Positions 54,609-63,831 are shown, counted from the stretch's first letter. The stretch is 64,000 bases of DNA from Verrucomicrobiaceae bacterium (GCA_004211885.1 SHBV01000006.1:1-64000); one strand, 5' to 3'. Numbers and translations: made by a program. Notes: generated by a model from the letters alone, not told the origin.

Positions 54609-55184
54609 ATGGATTTTAGCGATATCGAATTTACTGCCATTGACTTTGAATCGACGGGTTTTGGTGATGATGGGACCGATGAAGCCATACAAATAGGACT
54701 TGCAACAATGGGGGGAATGGAAATCCAAAAAGAAAGTTTCTTCAGGAGTTTTATATCGCCTAAAAAATCAAGAGACATTGAAAAATCAACGCTTTGTGTA
54801 CACAGAATAACTGATTTGGACCTAGAAAATGCCCCAAAACTAAATGACCTATGGCCAATAATTAATAATGCTCTATCCGGTAAAGTGGTCGTTGCTCATG
54901 GTGCAGGTACCGAAAAAAGGTTCCTCAGAGCTTTTCCAATGCATGGTTTTAAGACATGGATTGATACTTTACAATTGGCGCGGAAAATTATGCCGAAAGT
55001 CAAAAACCATTCGTTAGGTACATTAATAGAGGAAATTGGGGCAGTTAACGAAATTAAAGAGTATTGCCCAGATTTGAAATGGCATGATGCCTTATACGAC
55101 TCAGTGGCTAGCCTAGTACTGCTGAGAGAGTTATTAAAAAACGTAGAGAAGACAGCAACATTTCAGGAAATTATGCAATTATAG
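54609..55184 (+). CDS. DnaQ-like 3'-5' exonuclease domain protein
   Basis: The 191-residue cytoplasmic protein has a DEDDh exonuclease fold. Motif I is AIDFESTG with D12 and E14. Motif II is the variant VVVAHGAGTEKRFLRAF, in which the usual catalytic Asp region carries GTEKR. Motif III is WHDALYDSVASL with His159 and Asp164. Such stand-alone proteins act in repair or RNA/DNA trimming; a DNA polymerase III epsilon role is unlikely given its context. It is divergent from the protease gene (188 bp) and 170 bp upstream of the secretin gene, which has the same orientation. Confidence 0.88.
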   Translation: MDFSDIEFTAIDFESTGFGDDGTDEAIQIGLATMGGMEIQKESFFRSFISPKKSRDIEKSTLCVHRITDLDLENAPKLNDLWPIINNALSGKVVVAHGAGTEKRFLRAFPMHGFKTWIDTLQLARKIMPKVKNHSLGTLIEEIGAVNEIKEYCPDLKWHDALYDSVASLVLLRELLKNVEKTATFQEIMQL

Positions 55185-55354
55185 TTAAATTATTGGAATA
55201 TTTGTTCTTTTTATTTTAACACCGATGATTTGACCAGATTCAACTTGTTAATTATGGTAATTATAATTATTACTTATTATTATATTGATTATTGTTGTTA
55301 TTAGATCATATTTAATGTTATTCGCCCTTAGTGATTATTCAACAATACGATCGA

Positions 55355-57409
55355 ATGACAAATACCCACAAGAGAACATCACTTCTAAAAAATAGATCTA
55401 AACTTGTATTATTGACCAATATTTGTGCATTTGTCGCCTGCCTTACTTTAACCAACGAAGGCATTAGCCAATCACAATTGGAAACATCACCAGCATTTGA
55501 AAAAGCAGCGAATTCACTTAGGAAAGCTCCTACAAAGAAATATGACTTTAACCGAGCATCCGTACGTGATGTTTTACGCTTCCTGGCAGATGACGCTGAA
55601 ATTGATTTTGTAGCACTACCAGAAGATGGAAATGATAGTGCCAAGTTAATTACTTTTTCTCTGAATAAGAGCCCTTTCGCGGCGCTTGAAACAATTGCCA
55701 AGATGAATGGTGTTTCTTTGATCTATGAAGACGAAGTCTGGCACATGAGGCCGCTCAGCGACAAAAGCCTCATTGCTCGCACATACCGTATAAGATTTAA
55801 TACTGGTGAAATAAGTAAAAGCTCCAACAACAATACAGGGAATAGTCGCTCTACCAGCTTTGGAGCCAGTACTAACGGCTCAAATGGAGGAGCCTATGGG
55901 CGAGATTCCAATTCCAATTCGCTCATGACAAGTAACGGTGGCGCTGGACAACTCGGCCTAAATGGAACTTCAAGCCCATTTTCAACCAGTGCGGACGAGT
56001 TAGTATCCGCGATAAAAGGAATAGTCGGCATTAACACTGCTGGAATGAACGCGATAATTGCTCCAGGAGATAATAGTGTCGGTAATTTTGGTAATCTCAA
56101 TTATCAGTCCACTCCTACTAAGATTGATCCCGCGCAAAACATTGCTAGGCGTTCTGCCCTAAGTTCAAGAAATAATAACAGTCAAGTTATATGGAATTCG
56201 GATAATAATTCCTTATTTGTAATAGCTAATAGACAACAACATCAACTCGTAGAGAAATATCTCGAAACAGTTGACAGGCCTCAACCGTTAATAGCCGTAG
56301 AGGTAAAGTTTTTTGAAACAACAAAAGATCCAAGAAAGCAAATGGGAGTCGATTGGTCAGGGACCATGGACGGTGGTTATGGGCTTAGCCTTTCTGACCT
56401 CTCTACTAATGTTAATCTTAATAAAATAAAAAGTACTGACATGCCAATGACGGCTATTCTAAGCGGCCCCGACGTTCAGGCCAAGGTATTAGCTTTGGTC
56501 AAGGACCGGGAAACTACAACTGTCAGCTACCCAAGAGTTCTGACGAAAAATAATCGCGAAGTTGCTATTCAAAGCGTTGTCAATCAGCCGGTTCTATCAG
56601 CTCAATCGAGCACAACGCCAGGCGTAGGAGGAACAACAACTTCTTCGGTCTCATATTTGCCAATCGGTACAAGTATTAATGTCCTTCCAAAGCGACTAGA
56701 GGATGGAAGAATATCCCTCCAAGTCTTAATTACTGTATCAAGTATCATAGGTTCAGAGATAATAGATGGAAATTCTTACCCAGTAGCTAGTTCACGAGTA
56801 TTCACTGCCCCGCTCGAAGTAGAGAGCGGCTACACTCTTGCTATAGGGGGATTAGACGAAGCCAACGATTCACGCGAAGGGGTCGGGTTGCCTCTCCTCA
56901 GCAAACTTCCCTTACTCAAGCATGGATTTAAAAGTGACAACAAAACTCATAGCCGAAAGAACATGCTAATTTTCATAACACCTACATTGCTCGATCCTAA
57001 GAGCGGAGGAATCTCTGAAACCCCAATCTCTGAGGTCCCACAAAGAGGAGGAAGCAAAGGACCTCAAGCGCCAAGAATCAGACCTGATGGTTCACTCGCA
57101 GGAGGAATAAGTTCAATCAAGTCAGCAATACCTTGGATCCAAAAAGAGTATAATTTAATTAAACAAGTGATAAGTGAGAAAAGAGCCTCAAAAAAACATA
57201 ACGAACAATTGCAAACTTTAAGAAATACAGTTCAGGCCCTGCAACAACAGATCAATAATCACGTTGAGAGAAATCCAAAAACCTCAAAAGAATTACAACC
57301 TAATCAATGGGCTTTAATTGATTTGGAAGAAAGCATTACGAAAGCTCAAAAAGCATTACGTAAGAAACACTTCCAACTATTTAGCAGGCCTCTCAGTAAG
57401 GCCTTCTAG
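55355..57409 (+). CDS. Orphan secretin (type II/III or pilus secretin-like)
   Basis: About 684 residues from the ATG at 55355; a GTG at 55331 is in frame. The signal peptide ends near residue 39. An N-terminal STN-like/N0 domain (VRDVLRFLADDAEIDFV ... YEDEVWHMRPL) is followed by an Asn/Ser/Gly-rich linker (about 150-200). Next come an N-domain-like VIWNSDNNSLFVIANRQQ and the secretin core (VEVKFFETTKDPRKQMGV, TVSYPRVLTKNNREVAIQS, SLQVLITVSSIIGSE, YTLAIGGLDEAN, KNMLIFITPTLLD). A C-terminal Lys/Gln-rich helix (about 600-650) is predicted coiled coil. It should form an outer-membrane channel, but no other secretion or pilus genes lie nearby. Confidence 0.85.
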   Translation: MTNTHKRTSLLKNRSKLVLLTNICAFVACLTLTNEGISQSQLETSPAFEKAANSLRKAPTKKYDFNRASVRDVLRFLADDAEIDFVALPEDGNDSAKLITFSLNKSPFAALETIAKMNGVSLIYEDEVWHMRPLSDKSLIARTYRIRFNTGEISKSSNNNTGNSRSTSFGASTNGSNGGAYGRDSNSNSLMTSNGGAGQLGLNGTSSPFSTSADELVSAIKGIVGINTAGMNAIIAPGDNSVGNFGNLNYQSTPTKIDPAQNIARRSALSSRNNNSQVIWNSDNNSLFVIANRQQHQLVEKYLETVDRPQPLIAVEVKFFETTKDPRKQMGVDWSGTMDGGYGLSLSDLSTNVNLNKIKSTDMPMTAILSGPDVQAKVLALVKDRETTTVSYPRVLTKNNREVAIQSVVNQPVLSAQSSTTPGVGGTTTSSVSYLPIGTSINVLPKRLEDGRISLQVLITVSSIIGSEIIDGNSYPVASSRVFTAPLEVESGYTLAIGGLDEANDSREGVGLPLLSKLPLLKHGFKSDNKTHSRKNMLIFITPTLLDPKSGGISETPISEVPQRGGSKGPQAPRIRPDGSLAGGISSIKSAIPWIQKEYNLIKQVISEKRASKKHNEQLQTLRNTVQALQQQINNHVERNPKTSKELQPNQWALIDLEESITKAQKALRKKHFQLFSRPLSKAF

Positions 57410-57571
57410 TACAAATAGGAAAAATTAATGCACTCTCCTTGTGTGGTAGGGGGTCTCGGAACCTCGGTGACGGGGCCTCCTTTCCGCCTAAATCCACCAA
57501 ATTATGCGATTTTTTGTTTTCGTTACTTCTGAAACTTGCAGTTATTGCAAATTTCCGCTAAACAATTGATC

Positions 57572-58705
57572 ATGGAAAAAATCATTAAACTCTCCAAGCT
57601 CGCAGGAGCTGGTCTAATAACAATTATCCTATCTAATTGCAGCACAGTGAAAGTCAGCAAAGCCCCTTTTGGCAAAACGAGTGATGGCACTCCAGTGGAA
57701 CTATTCACTCTTGAAAACTCAAACGGCATGAAAGCCAAAATCACCAATTATGGTGGAATTGTAACTCAGCTTCATGTCCCAGACAAAGACGGAAACTTAG
57801 GTGACGTCGTTCTAGGATATGATAAACTTTCGAGTTACATCAAGGCGAGCCCCTACTTTGGTTGCATCACTGGAAGATACGCAAATAGAATTGCCAAGGG
57901 CCAATTTACAATCAATCGTAAGACTTATCAGCTAGCTACAAACAATGGTGACAATCATCTGCATGGTGGAGAAGTTGGATTTGATAAACGCGTCTGGAAA
58001 GCCACGGAAGTGACTGGAATGGGCAAGGCTGGAATCGCATTGACTTATCTAAGTAATGATGGCGAAGAAGGATACCCAGGCGATTTAGATTGTACTGTCA
58101 CCTATTGGTTAACAAATCAGAACGAGTTAGAAATTGAATATAAGGCTAGTACCAACAAGTCCACGCCAATTAACTTAACCCATCATTCTTATTTCAATCT
58201 TGCTGGCGAAGGAAGTGGCGACATTCTTAATCATGAAGTAGAACTTTTTGCTGCAAATTATGTCCCTACCGATGATGGCGGAATACCTTTAGGTGAAATT
58301 GCAACTGTGAAAGGAACTCCGTTTGACTTCCTAACTCCTCATAAAATTGGAAAGCGTATAGGAGCAAAAGACCAACAGATAGAATTTGGAAAAGGTTACG
58401 ATCATAATTGGGTCATTAACGATACAGGGAAATCCTTAAACCTAGCTGCCCGGGTAACTGAACCTAAAACTGGCAGAATTATGGAAGTTATTACTGACCA
58501 GCCCGGGATACAATTCTACACAGGAAATTACCTGGACGGTTCAAATATTGGTAAAGGAAATAAAGTTTACAATCACAGAAACGCTTTTTGTCTAGAAACC
58601 CAAGTGCACCCTGACAGCCCAAACCAAGACGGCTTTCCAGAATCAATTCTTAATCCTGGAGAAACTTATAGCCATGTGTGCATTTACCGATTCAAAACGA
58701 AGTAA
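57572..58705 (+). CDS. galM: Aldose 1-epimerase, lipoprotein form
   Basis: The 377-residue mutarotase from the ATG at 57572 (an upstream TTG at 57536 in frame is less likely) has a lipoprotein signal with a lipobox IILSNC. GalM motifs are complete: ITNYGGIVTQLHVPDKDG, the sugar-site pocket GCITGRYANRIAKG, NNGDNHLHGGEVGFDKRVW, NLTHHSYFNLAGEGSG, DHNWVI and CLETQVHPDSPNQDGFP (catalytic Glu). It interconverts alpha and beta anomers of galactose and other aldoses. The lipid anchor places it outside the cytoplasmic membrane, unlike the usual cytosolic form. The stop codon TAA is in frame with the glycosyltransferase gene that follows. Confidence 0.93.
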   Translation: MEKIIKLSKLAGAGLITIILSNCSTVKVSKAPFGKTSDGTPVELFTLENSNGMKAKITNYGGIVTQLHVPDKDGNLGDVVLGYDKLSSYIKASPYFGCITGRYANRIAKGQFTINRKTYQLATNNGDNHLHGGEVGFDKRVWKATEVTGMGKAGIALTYLSNDGEEGYPGDLDCTVTYWLTNQNELEIEYKASTNKSTPINLTHHSYFNLAGEGSGDILNHEVELFAANYVPTDDGGIPLGEIATVKGTPFDFLTPHKIGKRIGAKDQQIEFGKGYDHNWVINDTGKSLNLAARVTEPKTGRIMEVITDQPGIQFYTGNYLDGSNIGKGNKVYNHRNAFCLETQVHPDSPNQDGFPESILNPGETYSHVCIYRFKTK

Positions 58706-58765
58706 TTCACACTTCAAAGCAATCAATCACTTCGAAGACCAACGAAAGACACAGATTCAATTCTA

Positions 58766-59500
58766 CTGGTAATCCCATGCTATAAAGAAAGCACCCGATT
58801 GCCTGATTTTCTGCAGGAACTATGTAAAACTGCTGAAGCGTCCCAATTACCAATCAAAATACTTACTGTCGATGATGGGTCTGGCCCAGAAGAGGCGGAA
58901 CTCATGTTTTCCTTGGTCCAAAGACTGCAAGAAAAATTCAACCTCCTATTGGATGCTCTCATTTTAGAACAGAATCAGGGAAAAGGTGGAGCCATTTATT
59001 CAGGTTGGAATGAGGCTGACCCTCAAATGTATAAATGGATCGCATTCGTTGACGCTGATGGAGCCATCTCGCCTGAAGAAACTCTTAATTTCTTATCCCA
59101 AACAAAAAGTGGCAATAAAGAGCAGCGAACTTGCCTCTGGTCAGTTCGTGTGACTGGAGAAGGTAAGGAAGTGAACAGAACAAAAGTGCGTCAGGCACTT
59201 GGTAACATTTTCCGCAGCATCGTCAAATTTACGTTTAACTTACCTGTCAGGGATACTCAATGCGGTTTGAAGTGCTTACCAACTAAAGCCTACCAAAAGA
59301 TTCAAAATAAACTCATAGAAAAACGTTTCGTTTTTGATATTGAATTGGCTGCGCACCTGACACGGCAAGGATATAAACTGAAAGAGATTCCCGTTAATTG
59401 GCATGAGAGCCCCGGATCGACTATCAATATTAAGTCTGCCTTTAAAATGCTATTTTCCTTATTTGTTATTCGTTGGCGCTTACTGACAAGGAAATCATAA
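58766..59500 (+). CDS. GT2 family (dolichyl/polyprenyl-phosphate-type) glycosyltransferase; start codon unclear
   Basis: GT-A fold glycosyltransferase of about 245 residues with motif TVDDGSGPEEAEL, NQGKGGAIYSGWNEA, the metal-binding WIAFVDADGAISPEE, and VRDTQCGLKCLPTKAY, typical of DPM1/GtrB-like polyprenyl-phosphate glycosyltransferases. The first strand (ILLVIPCYKESTRLP) is encoded from about 58760, in frame with and after the galM stop (58703-58705). No ATG, GTG or TTG precedes it. The first standard start codon (TTG, 58799) would delete this essential strand. I use a CTG at 58766; an ATT at 58760 is also possible, as is a mutation that removed the start. The C-terminus lacks membrane helices. 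Confidence 0.75.
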   Translation: MVIPCYKESTRLPDFLQELCKTAEASQLPIKILTVDDGSGPEEAELMFSLVQRLQEKFNLLLDALILEQNQGKGGAIYSGWNEADPQMYKWIAFVDADGAISPEETLNFLSQTKSGNKEQRTCLWSVRVTGEGKEVNRTKVRQALGNIFRSIVKFTFNLPVRDTQCGLKCLPTKAYQKIQNKLIEKRFVFDIELAAHLTRQGYKLKEIPVNWHESPGSTINIKSAFKMLFSLFVIRWRLLTRKS

Positions 59501-59524
59501 GACAAGAAAATATTAGATTCCAAA

Positions 59525-60877
59525 TTAGGGAGTGAGCCATCCTTCTCCAAGATCATCAACATTCTCAATCAAGACTTGCATCGGCCTCCTTCGCTCACTT
59601 AATTCTGGAGCTTTAAGATTTAGAATGCATGGGGCCCATCGCTTATCATTTGTCCCAAAATCAAGCCCCCTCATAAGCTCTGCTGATTTTACTTCAGCCT
59701 TAACATATCCATACATTAGTATTTTTCCTCTCAAATCAGTGAGGGCATAACAATTCATGGACCGATCTTTATACCCATGAGCATAAAATTGTGAGGGCCG
59801 AGCAAGGACCCTTACCCTGACCGGTCGGCCTGATGGCCATTTAGAAAATGCGCGAACATCAACGTCCCCATACCCCACAGCACTCTCCCAATCCAATAAG
59901 ACTTTCCCATCTTCCTTAATCTCGAAATACAAATAATGAGGAACCGCAGTAATTGCACTTTGAATCTTACAAAAATTTTGGCCATTAATTGAAAATTCAG
60001 ACAATGAAGTTGAATTTATTGATGGCAAATTGAGGTCATCTCTTAAATCGACATAGGCATTCATCATCTTAGGATTGACCTGATCAGGACTCCTCACATG
60101 CTGAAGTCTTTCTTGAATAGTCTTTGCAGAAGAGAAATTCTTCAGAGCAACAAAATACTTATCATGAACATGCTCGATCACTGGATCCTTCGATACCATA
60201 TAATGATTTGAACTACTTAATTTACTTCGTTGAACAAGAGTCACTACAGTAATAGCGAGAATGAGAAGAACCATAAAAGCCCCTCCAAATCGTTTAGCGT
60301 AAAAAAATATCCCCTTAGTCTTATACTCAGGATAACTTTTCCATGCAGAGCTCATATCAAAACCAGCTTCAGCTTCTTCCTTAGTGATCAGTTTTGGAAC
60401 ATCCTTTTTTTTCAATCGGCGCTCAACCTCATGAACTAAGATTGATTTATTAAAACTATTCTCGCTAGATGAAATTAGAGATAATTCATTATTATCCACT
60501 CTCCTAGGTTTCGGCAGTTTAACTGCTTGGGAACCTGCCATGCCACCAGATCCAGACAAAGGAATAGCAGAATTGTCACCGCTAATTTTAGGCGCTATTA
60601 ACTTACCACTACAATGAACACAAACAGTTTCCTTTCCTTCAAAACGCTGTTTAATCTCAATGGGTCTGGAACAAAAAGGACATCCAAAAACAATCTTTCC
60701 TCCAGCAATTTTCTTGGCAGAAAAAATTTCAAGGTCTCCCCTGCAAATTGCAGCTAGAACCTCTTCATCACTCTGCGGGGTTTCAACTCCTGCCCCTATA
60801 TCATTTGTTAGATTCTGATCAGAATCGTCGGCAAACTTTTTGGGATCATGCCCCTCTTCTCTTCGCGAAGGTATCAC
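59525..60877 (-). CDS. Membrane protein with zinc ribbon (function unknown)
   Basis: The 450-residue protein starts at a GTG (60877) preceded by a clear Shine-Dalgarno, AAGGAG, 6 bp upstream (60884-60889), unusual for this window. An acidic N-terminal region is followed by a zinc-ribbon-like motif CPFC ... CVHC (about 65-86; two Cys pairs), then a polar stretch, one transmembrane segment (AFMVLLILAITVVTLVQ, about 205-221) and a large C-terminal domain with beta character (RVRVLARPSQFYAHGYKDR; MQVLIENVDD). I do not recognise a family for the C-terminal part. It stands 111 bp downstream of the hscA gene in the same orientation. Confidence 0.6.
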   Translation of the reverse strand: MIPSRREEGHDPKKFADDSDQNLTNDIGAGVETPQSDEEVLAAICRGDLEIFSAKKIAGGKIVFGCPFCSRPIEIKQRFEGKETVCVHCSGKLIAPKISGDNSAIPLSGSGGMAGSQAVKLPKPRRVDNNELSLISSSENSFNKSILVHEVERRLKKKDVPKLITKEEAEAGFDMSSAWKSYPEYKTKGIFFYAKRFGGAFMVLLILAITVVTLVQRSKLSSSNHYMVSKDPVIEHVHDKYFVALKNFSSAKTIQERLQHVRSPDQVNPKMMNAYVDLRDDLNLPSINSTSLSEFSINGQNFCKIQSAITAVPHYLYFEIKEDGKVLLDWESAVGYGDVDVRAFSKWPSGRPVRVRVLARPSQFYAHGYKDRSMNCYALTDLRGKILMYGYVKAEVKSAELMRGLDFGTNDKRWAPCILNLKAPELSERRRPMQVLIENVDDLGEGWLTP

Positions 60878-60988
60878 TTTCTGCTCCTTAAAATATTTTA
60901 ATTATAATTGAGTCAGGTAAATTGATCCAATCCATTACAATTAAGATAACAGAATACTATAAAGAGATTACATTAAGCAATAACTTCA

Positions 60989-62719
60989 TTATTCCTCCAA
61001 TGCCTTCTCTATAAGCAATACCGCTAGCGGCTCAGTTGACTTATCAAGCGCCTCATTGGCATCTTTTAGATCCTTAGAAGAATTACCTAGCATAGCTTTT
61101 TTTACCTCTTCTAAATTACGTTCAATCCCCCGTTTAATCTGCTCCTCTAATTCATGACCCATTAAAGCAAGGCTCTCAGTTACGGCAGGGATCAATTCAT
61201 TACTCTTCATTCTTGCTTCTGCTAAAATTCGTTCATTCATATCCTCAAAAGCATTTTCTATTGATTCGTTGACCATCCTTTCAACACTCGCATCATCCAC
61301 GTCCACTGCTGAATCTCTTATTTCAAGAACCTTATCCTTTTCAGTCACAGTGTCCCTTGCCAAAACCGTAAGTATACCATCGACATCAAGGCAAAACTCA
61401 ATTCCAACCCGAGCCTTACCTTTAGGAACCGATTCAAATTCTATTTCAAATTCTCCCAACTTCCAATTATCTCTTGCCATCTCTCTTTCGCCTTGAAGTA
61501 TTTTTATTGTCATACTTTCCTGACTCGTAACAGCATTAGTAAACATTTCTCCTCGGCGAACGGGAATAGTTGTATTGCGAGGAATAATAACATTCATGAG
61601 GCCCCCAAAAGTCTCAATGCCAAGGGAAAGAGGGGTAACATCCAACAAAATTACCTCTTTCATTGCCCCAGACATTATACCTGCCTGAATAACTGCACCC
61701 AAAGCAACCGCCTCATCAGGGTGTTGAGAAAGGTCAGGAACTTTTCCAAATACCTCTTCTACTATTTGTTGAACTAGCGGGATTCGAGTACTCCCTCCAA
61801 CTAAAACAATTGAATCCACATCTTCCTTATCAAGTCCTGAGTCCAGCAGGGCCGTCTTGCAATGGCTAATGGTCTTCTCAATGACTGGTTTTACGATCTG
61901 GTTGAAATCATTACGCTCAATTTGAAATTCAAAACTTTTTGCCCCTTCATAGAAAGCGATCCTGACCGTGTATTCTTGATTAGATGACAGGGTCTCTTTT
62001 GTTAATCTGCCAGCCTCAAGAAAACGCTGCCTCACTCCAATAGGAGCTTCTGAAAGTTCTGAGGACTCTGCCAAATTGTAAAAATATTTAGCAATTGCAT
62101 AATCCAAATCATCGCCCCCTAATTTAGTGTCTCCAGAAGTAGCTAGTACCTGAAATACTCCCTCGTTAAGTTCAAGAACAGAAACGTCAAAAGTTCCTCC
62201 TCCGAAATCATACACAACGACCTTTGACTTTTCCTTCAATTTATCAAGCCCATATGATATTGCAGCAGCTGTCGGCTCACTCAATATTCGAACCACTTCG
62301 AGACCAGCCAATTTTCCTGCTTTCTTTGTCGCCGTTCTTTGTGCGTCGTTAAAATAAGCAGGCACTGTAATGACAGCTTTATGATACACTTCTCCACTAG
62401 CCTCCTCAGCAATGCTCTTAAGATAAATCAAAATATGAGCAGATATTTCCTCAGGACTCATCCTTTCATTGCCGAGAATCAACTCTGAGCCATCACCCAT
62501 TTTTCTTTTTACTGAAGAGACCGTAAGCTCGGGCCGCCGCGCCATCATTCTTTTAGCCTCTGCCCCAACTACGATATCTGCCCCTTTACCGCAGTAAACG
62601 ACTGAAGGAGTAAGACGAACGCCCTCAGAATCAGCAAATAATATAGGAAACCCTGAATCAACTATTCCTACTAGAGAATTCGTAGTCCCAAGATCTATAC
62701 CTAATATTTTGTCACTCAT
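60989..62719 (-). CDS. hscA: Hsp70-type chaperone HscA
   Basis: The 576-residue Hsp70 protein has the ATPase signatures GIDLGTTNSLVGIVD, VYDFGGGTFDVSVLEL and IVLVGGSTRIPLVQQIVEEV, then the linker and a substrate-binding domain (LLDVTPLSLGIETFGG). The helical lid is short and no C-terminal EEVD-like tail is present. Length and position behind hscB in an iscA-hscB-hscA order identify it as the Fe-S-cluster assembly chaperone rather than DnaK. HscA binds the scaffold IscU and, with HscB, aids transfer of clusters to apoproteins. IscS and IscU are not in the window. The gap to hscB is 24 bp. Confidence 0.88.
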   Translation of the reverse strand: MSDKILGIDLGTTNSLVGIVDSGFPILFADSEGVRLTPSVVYCGKGADIVVGAEAKRMMARRPELTVSSVKRKMGDGSELILGNERMSPEEISAHILIYLKSIAEEASGEVYHKAVITVPAYFNDAQRTATKKAGKLAGLEVVRILSEPTAAAISYGLDKLKEKSKVVVYDFGGGTFDVSVLELNEGVFQVLATSGDTKLGGDDLDYAIAKYFYNLAESSELSEAPIGVRQRFLEAGRLTKETLSSNQEYTVRIAFYEGAKSFEFQIERNDFNQIVKPVIEKTISHCKTALLDSGLDKEDVDSIVLVGGSTRIPLVQQIVEEVFGKVPDLSQHPDEAVALGAVIQAGIMSGAMKEVILLDVTPLSLGIETFGGLMNVIIPRNTTIPVRRGEMFTNAVTSQESMTIKILQGEREMARDNWKLGEFEIEFESVPKGKARVGIEFCLDVDGILTVLARDTVTEKDKVLEIRDSAVDVDDASVERMVNESIENAFEDMNERILAEARMKSNELIPAVTESLALMGHELEEQIKRGIERNLEEVKKAMLGNSSKDLKDANEALDKSTEPLAVLLIEKALEE

Positions 62720-62743
62720 GATTTTGCATCAAAAACAAATAAA

Positions 62744-63316
62744 TTAGATCAGGGACCTCATCCTAATCATTACTTCATTTCCCCATTTGCCTAAAAAGGC
62801 CAAATCCCTTGCTGAGGTCTGCATCTGCTCCTTGGCTGAATCTTTGTCTGTTTCAATACTAGCATCTATCGCAGAAAAAGAATCAACAATTTCCTGTATT
62901 CTTGATCTAATGATTCCATTAGCTTCAATTAAATTCTTTTGGATTTCTATCGATTCCCTAGCAATAAGAGCACGCTGAATCTCAGTAGTCGCAAGCTCCT
63001 TCTTTTTAATAATTGTATCCGCCCTTGAAACAATTGGTTCTAAAGTTCCAAATAGATCTAGTGCAAGAGATGAAAGGCTACCAGAAGAATCAATAGTACT
63101 AGAAAATAACAATTCATATAAATGCTCTATTCTCCTGAAAGGATCACTCAACACAAAATGAGCCTGATTCAGGCTATCAAAATCCGATTCATCACCTCCT
63201 CCATCAGGATGAACTTGTTTAGCTTTCTTCTGATATGATGCACGCAAGGAATCCAAATCCATTGACAAAATGCGTTCCTGTCCAAGCTCAACAAAATAAT
63301 CAGCACTAATACTCAT
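62744..63316 (-). CDS. hscB: J-domain co-chaperone HscB
   Basis: The 190-residue protein has a J domain (residues about 5-75) with the HPD motif at 36-38 (AKQVHPDGGGDES) and FDSLNQAHFVLSDPFRRIEHLYELL following. This is the typical HscB order, where the J domain is joined to a helical C-terminal domain that contacts IscU. The C-terminal half is Glu/Ser/Ile-rich and predicted all-helical (KKELATTEIQRALIARESIE). It stimulates HscA ATPase. It is separated from iscA by 5 bp and is co-transcribed with hscA. Confidence 0.85.
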   Translation of the reverse strand: MSISADYFVELGQERILSMDLDSLRASYQKKAKQVHPDGGGDESDFDSLNQAHFVLSDPFRRIEHLYELLFSSTIDSSGSLSSLALDLFGTLEPIVSRADTIIKKKELATTEIQRALIARESIEIQKNLIEANGIIRSRIQEIVDSFSAIDASIETDKDSAKEQMQTSARDLAFLGKWGNEVMIRMRSLI

Positions 63317-63321
63317 TGCGA

Positions 63322-63690
63322 TCAGGCTGAAAAACTCTCACCACAAGAACATGTCACTTCGGCATTAGGGTTTGAAACTTTAAAACCCCCACTTTGCAAG
63401 TCATCGCTCCAGTCCAATTGAGATCCGGCAACGAAAAGTGCACTCTTAGGATCAATTACTACGCGAACATCATTTGAAGTGACCATGATGTCACGATCTA
63501 AAGGTCCATCCACAAGATCCATTTTGTATTGAAGCCCTGAACAGCCCCCACCCACTACAGCTACCCTAAGAGCCCCATAATCTATTTTTCCTTGTTTTTT
63601 CAACAGCCCCAACAAACGATCAGAAGCATTAGGCAAAACTTGAATGAGACTCTCATTGCCTATTTTATAGCTAGTTTGTGCCACCGACAT
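63322..63690 (-). CDS. iscA: A-type Fe-S cluster carrier IscA/ErpA-like
   Basis: The 122-residue protein from the ATG at 63690 (an upstream ATG at 63726 would add a non-conserved hydrophobic stretch) has the A-type carrier pattern, with Cys50 in GGGCSGLQYKMDL and the CxC pair Cys114/Cys116 in EVTCSCGESFSA, which bind the Fe-S cluster or iron. The KISFxD-type core is DPKSALFVAGSQLDW. The ending GESFSA resembles the CGxSF of the family. It transfers clusters to target enzymes and is the first gene seen of the iscA-hscB-hscA group. Confidence 0.9.
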   Translation of the reverse strand: MSVAQTSYKIGNESLIQVLPNASDRLLGLLKKQGKIDYGALRVAVVGGGCSGLQYKMDLVDGPLDRDIMVTSNDVRVVIDPKSALFVAGSQLDWSDDLQSGGFKVSNPNAEVTCSCGESFSA

Positions 63691-63831
63691 CGTTAGAATT
63701 AGAGCACCTATATACCAATAATCCAACTAGTTGAATAAAGAAATAATTACGACTTAACATTATGGCTACGGAGATCTTCTCAAATCACCCGTAAATTGAG
63801 CATTCTCAGTTAATACTCAGGAACTTTAAGA

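Noticed and set aside
55250..55330. AT-rich, TTATTA-type low-complexity sequence before the secretin gene
   Set aside because: No defined repeat unit or motif; it is probably just promoter-region AT-rich DNA.
58675..58773. Small out-of-frame ORF starting at an ATG inside the end of galM
   Set aside because: About 32 codons, no domain, and it ends at a TAA inside the first strand of the GT2; it does not give the missing GT2 start without a frameshift.
60989..62719. DnaK identity for the Hsp70 gene
   Set aside because: The short lid, 576-residue length and the position behind hscB and iscA support HscA.
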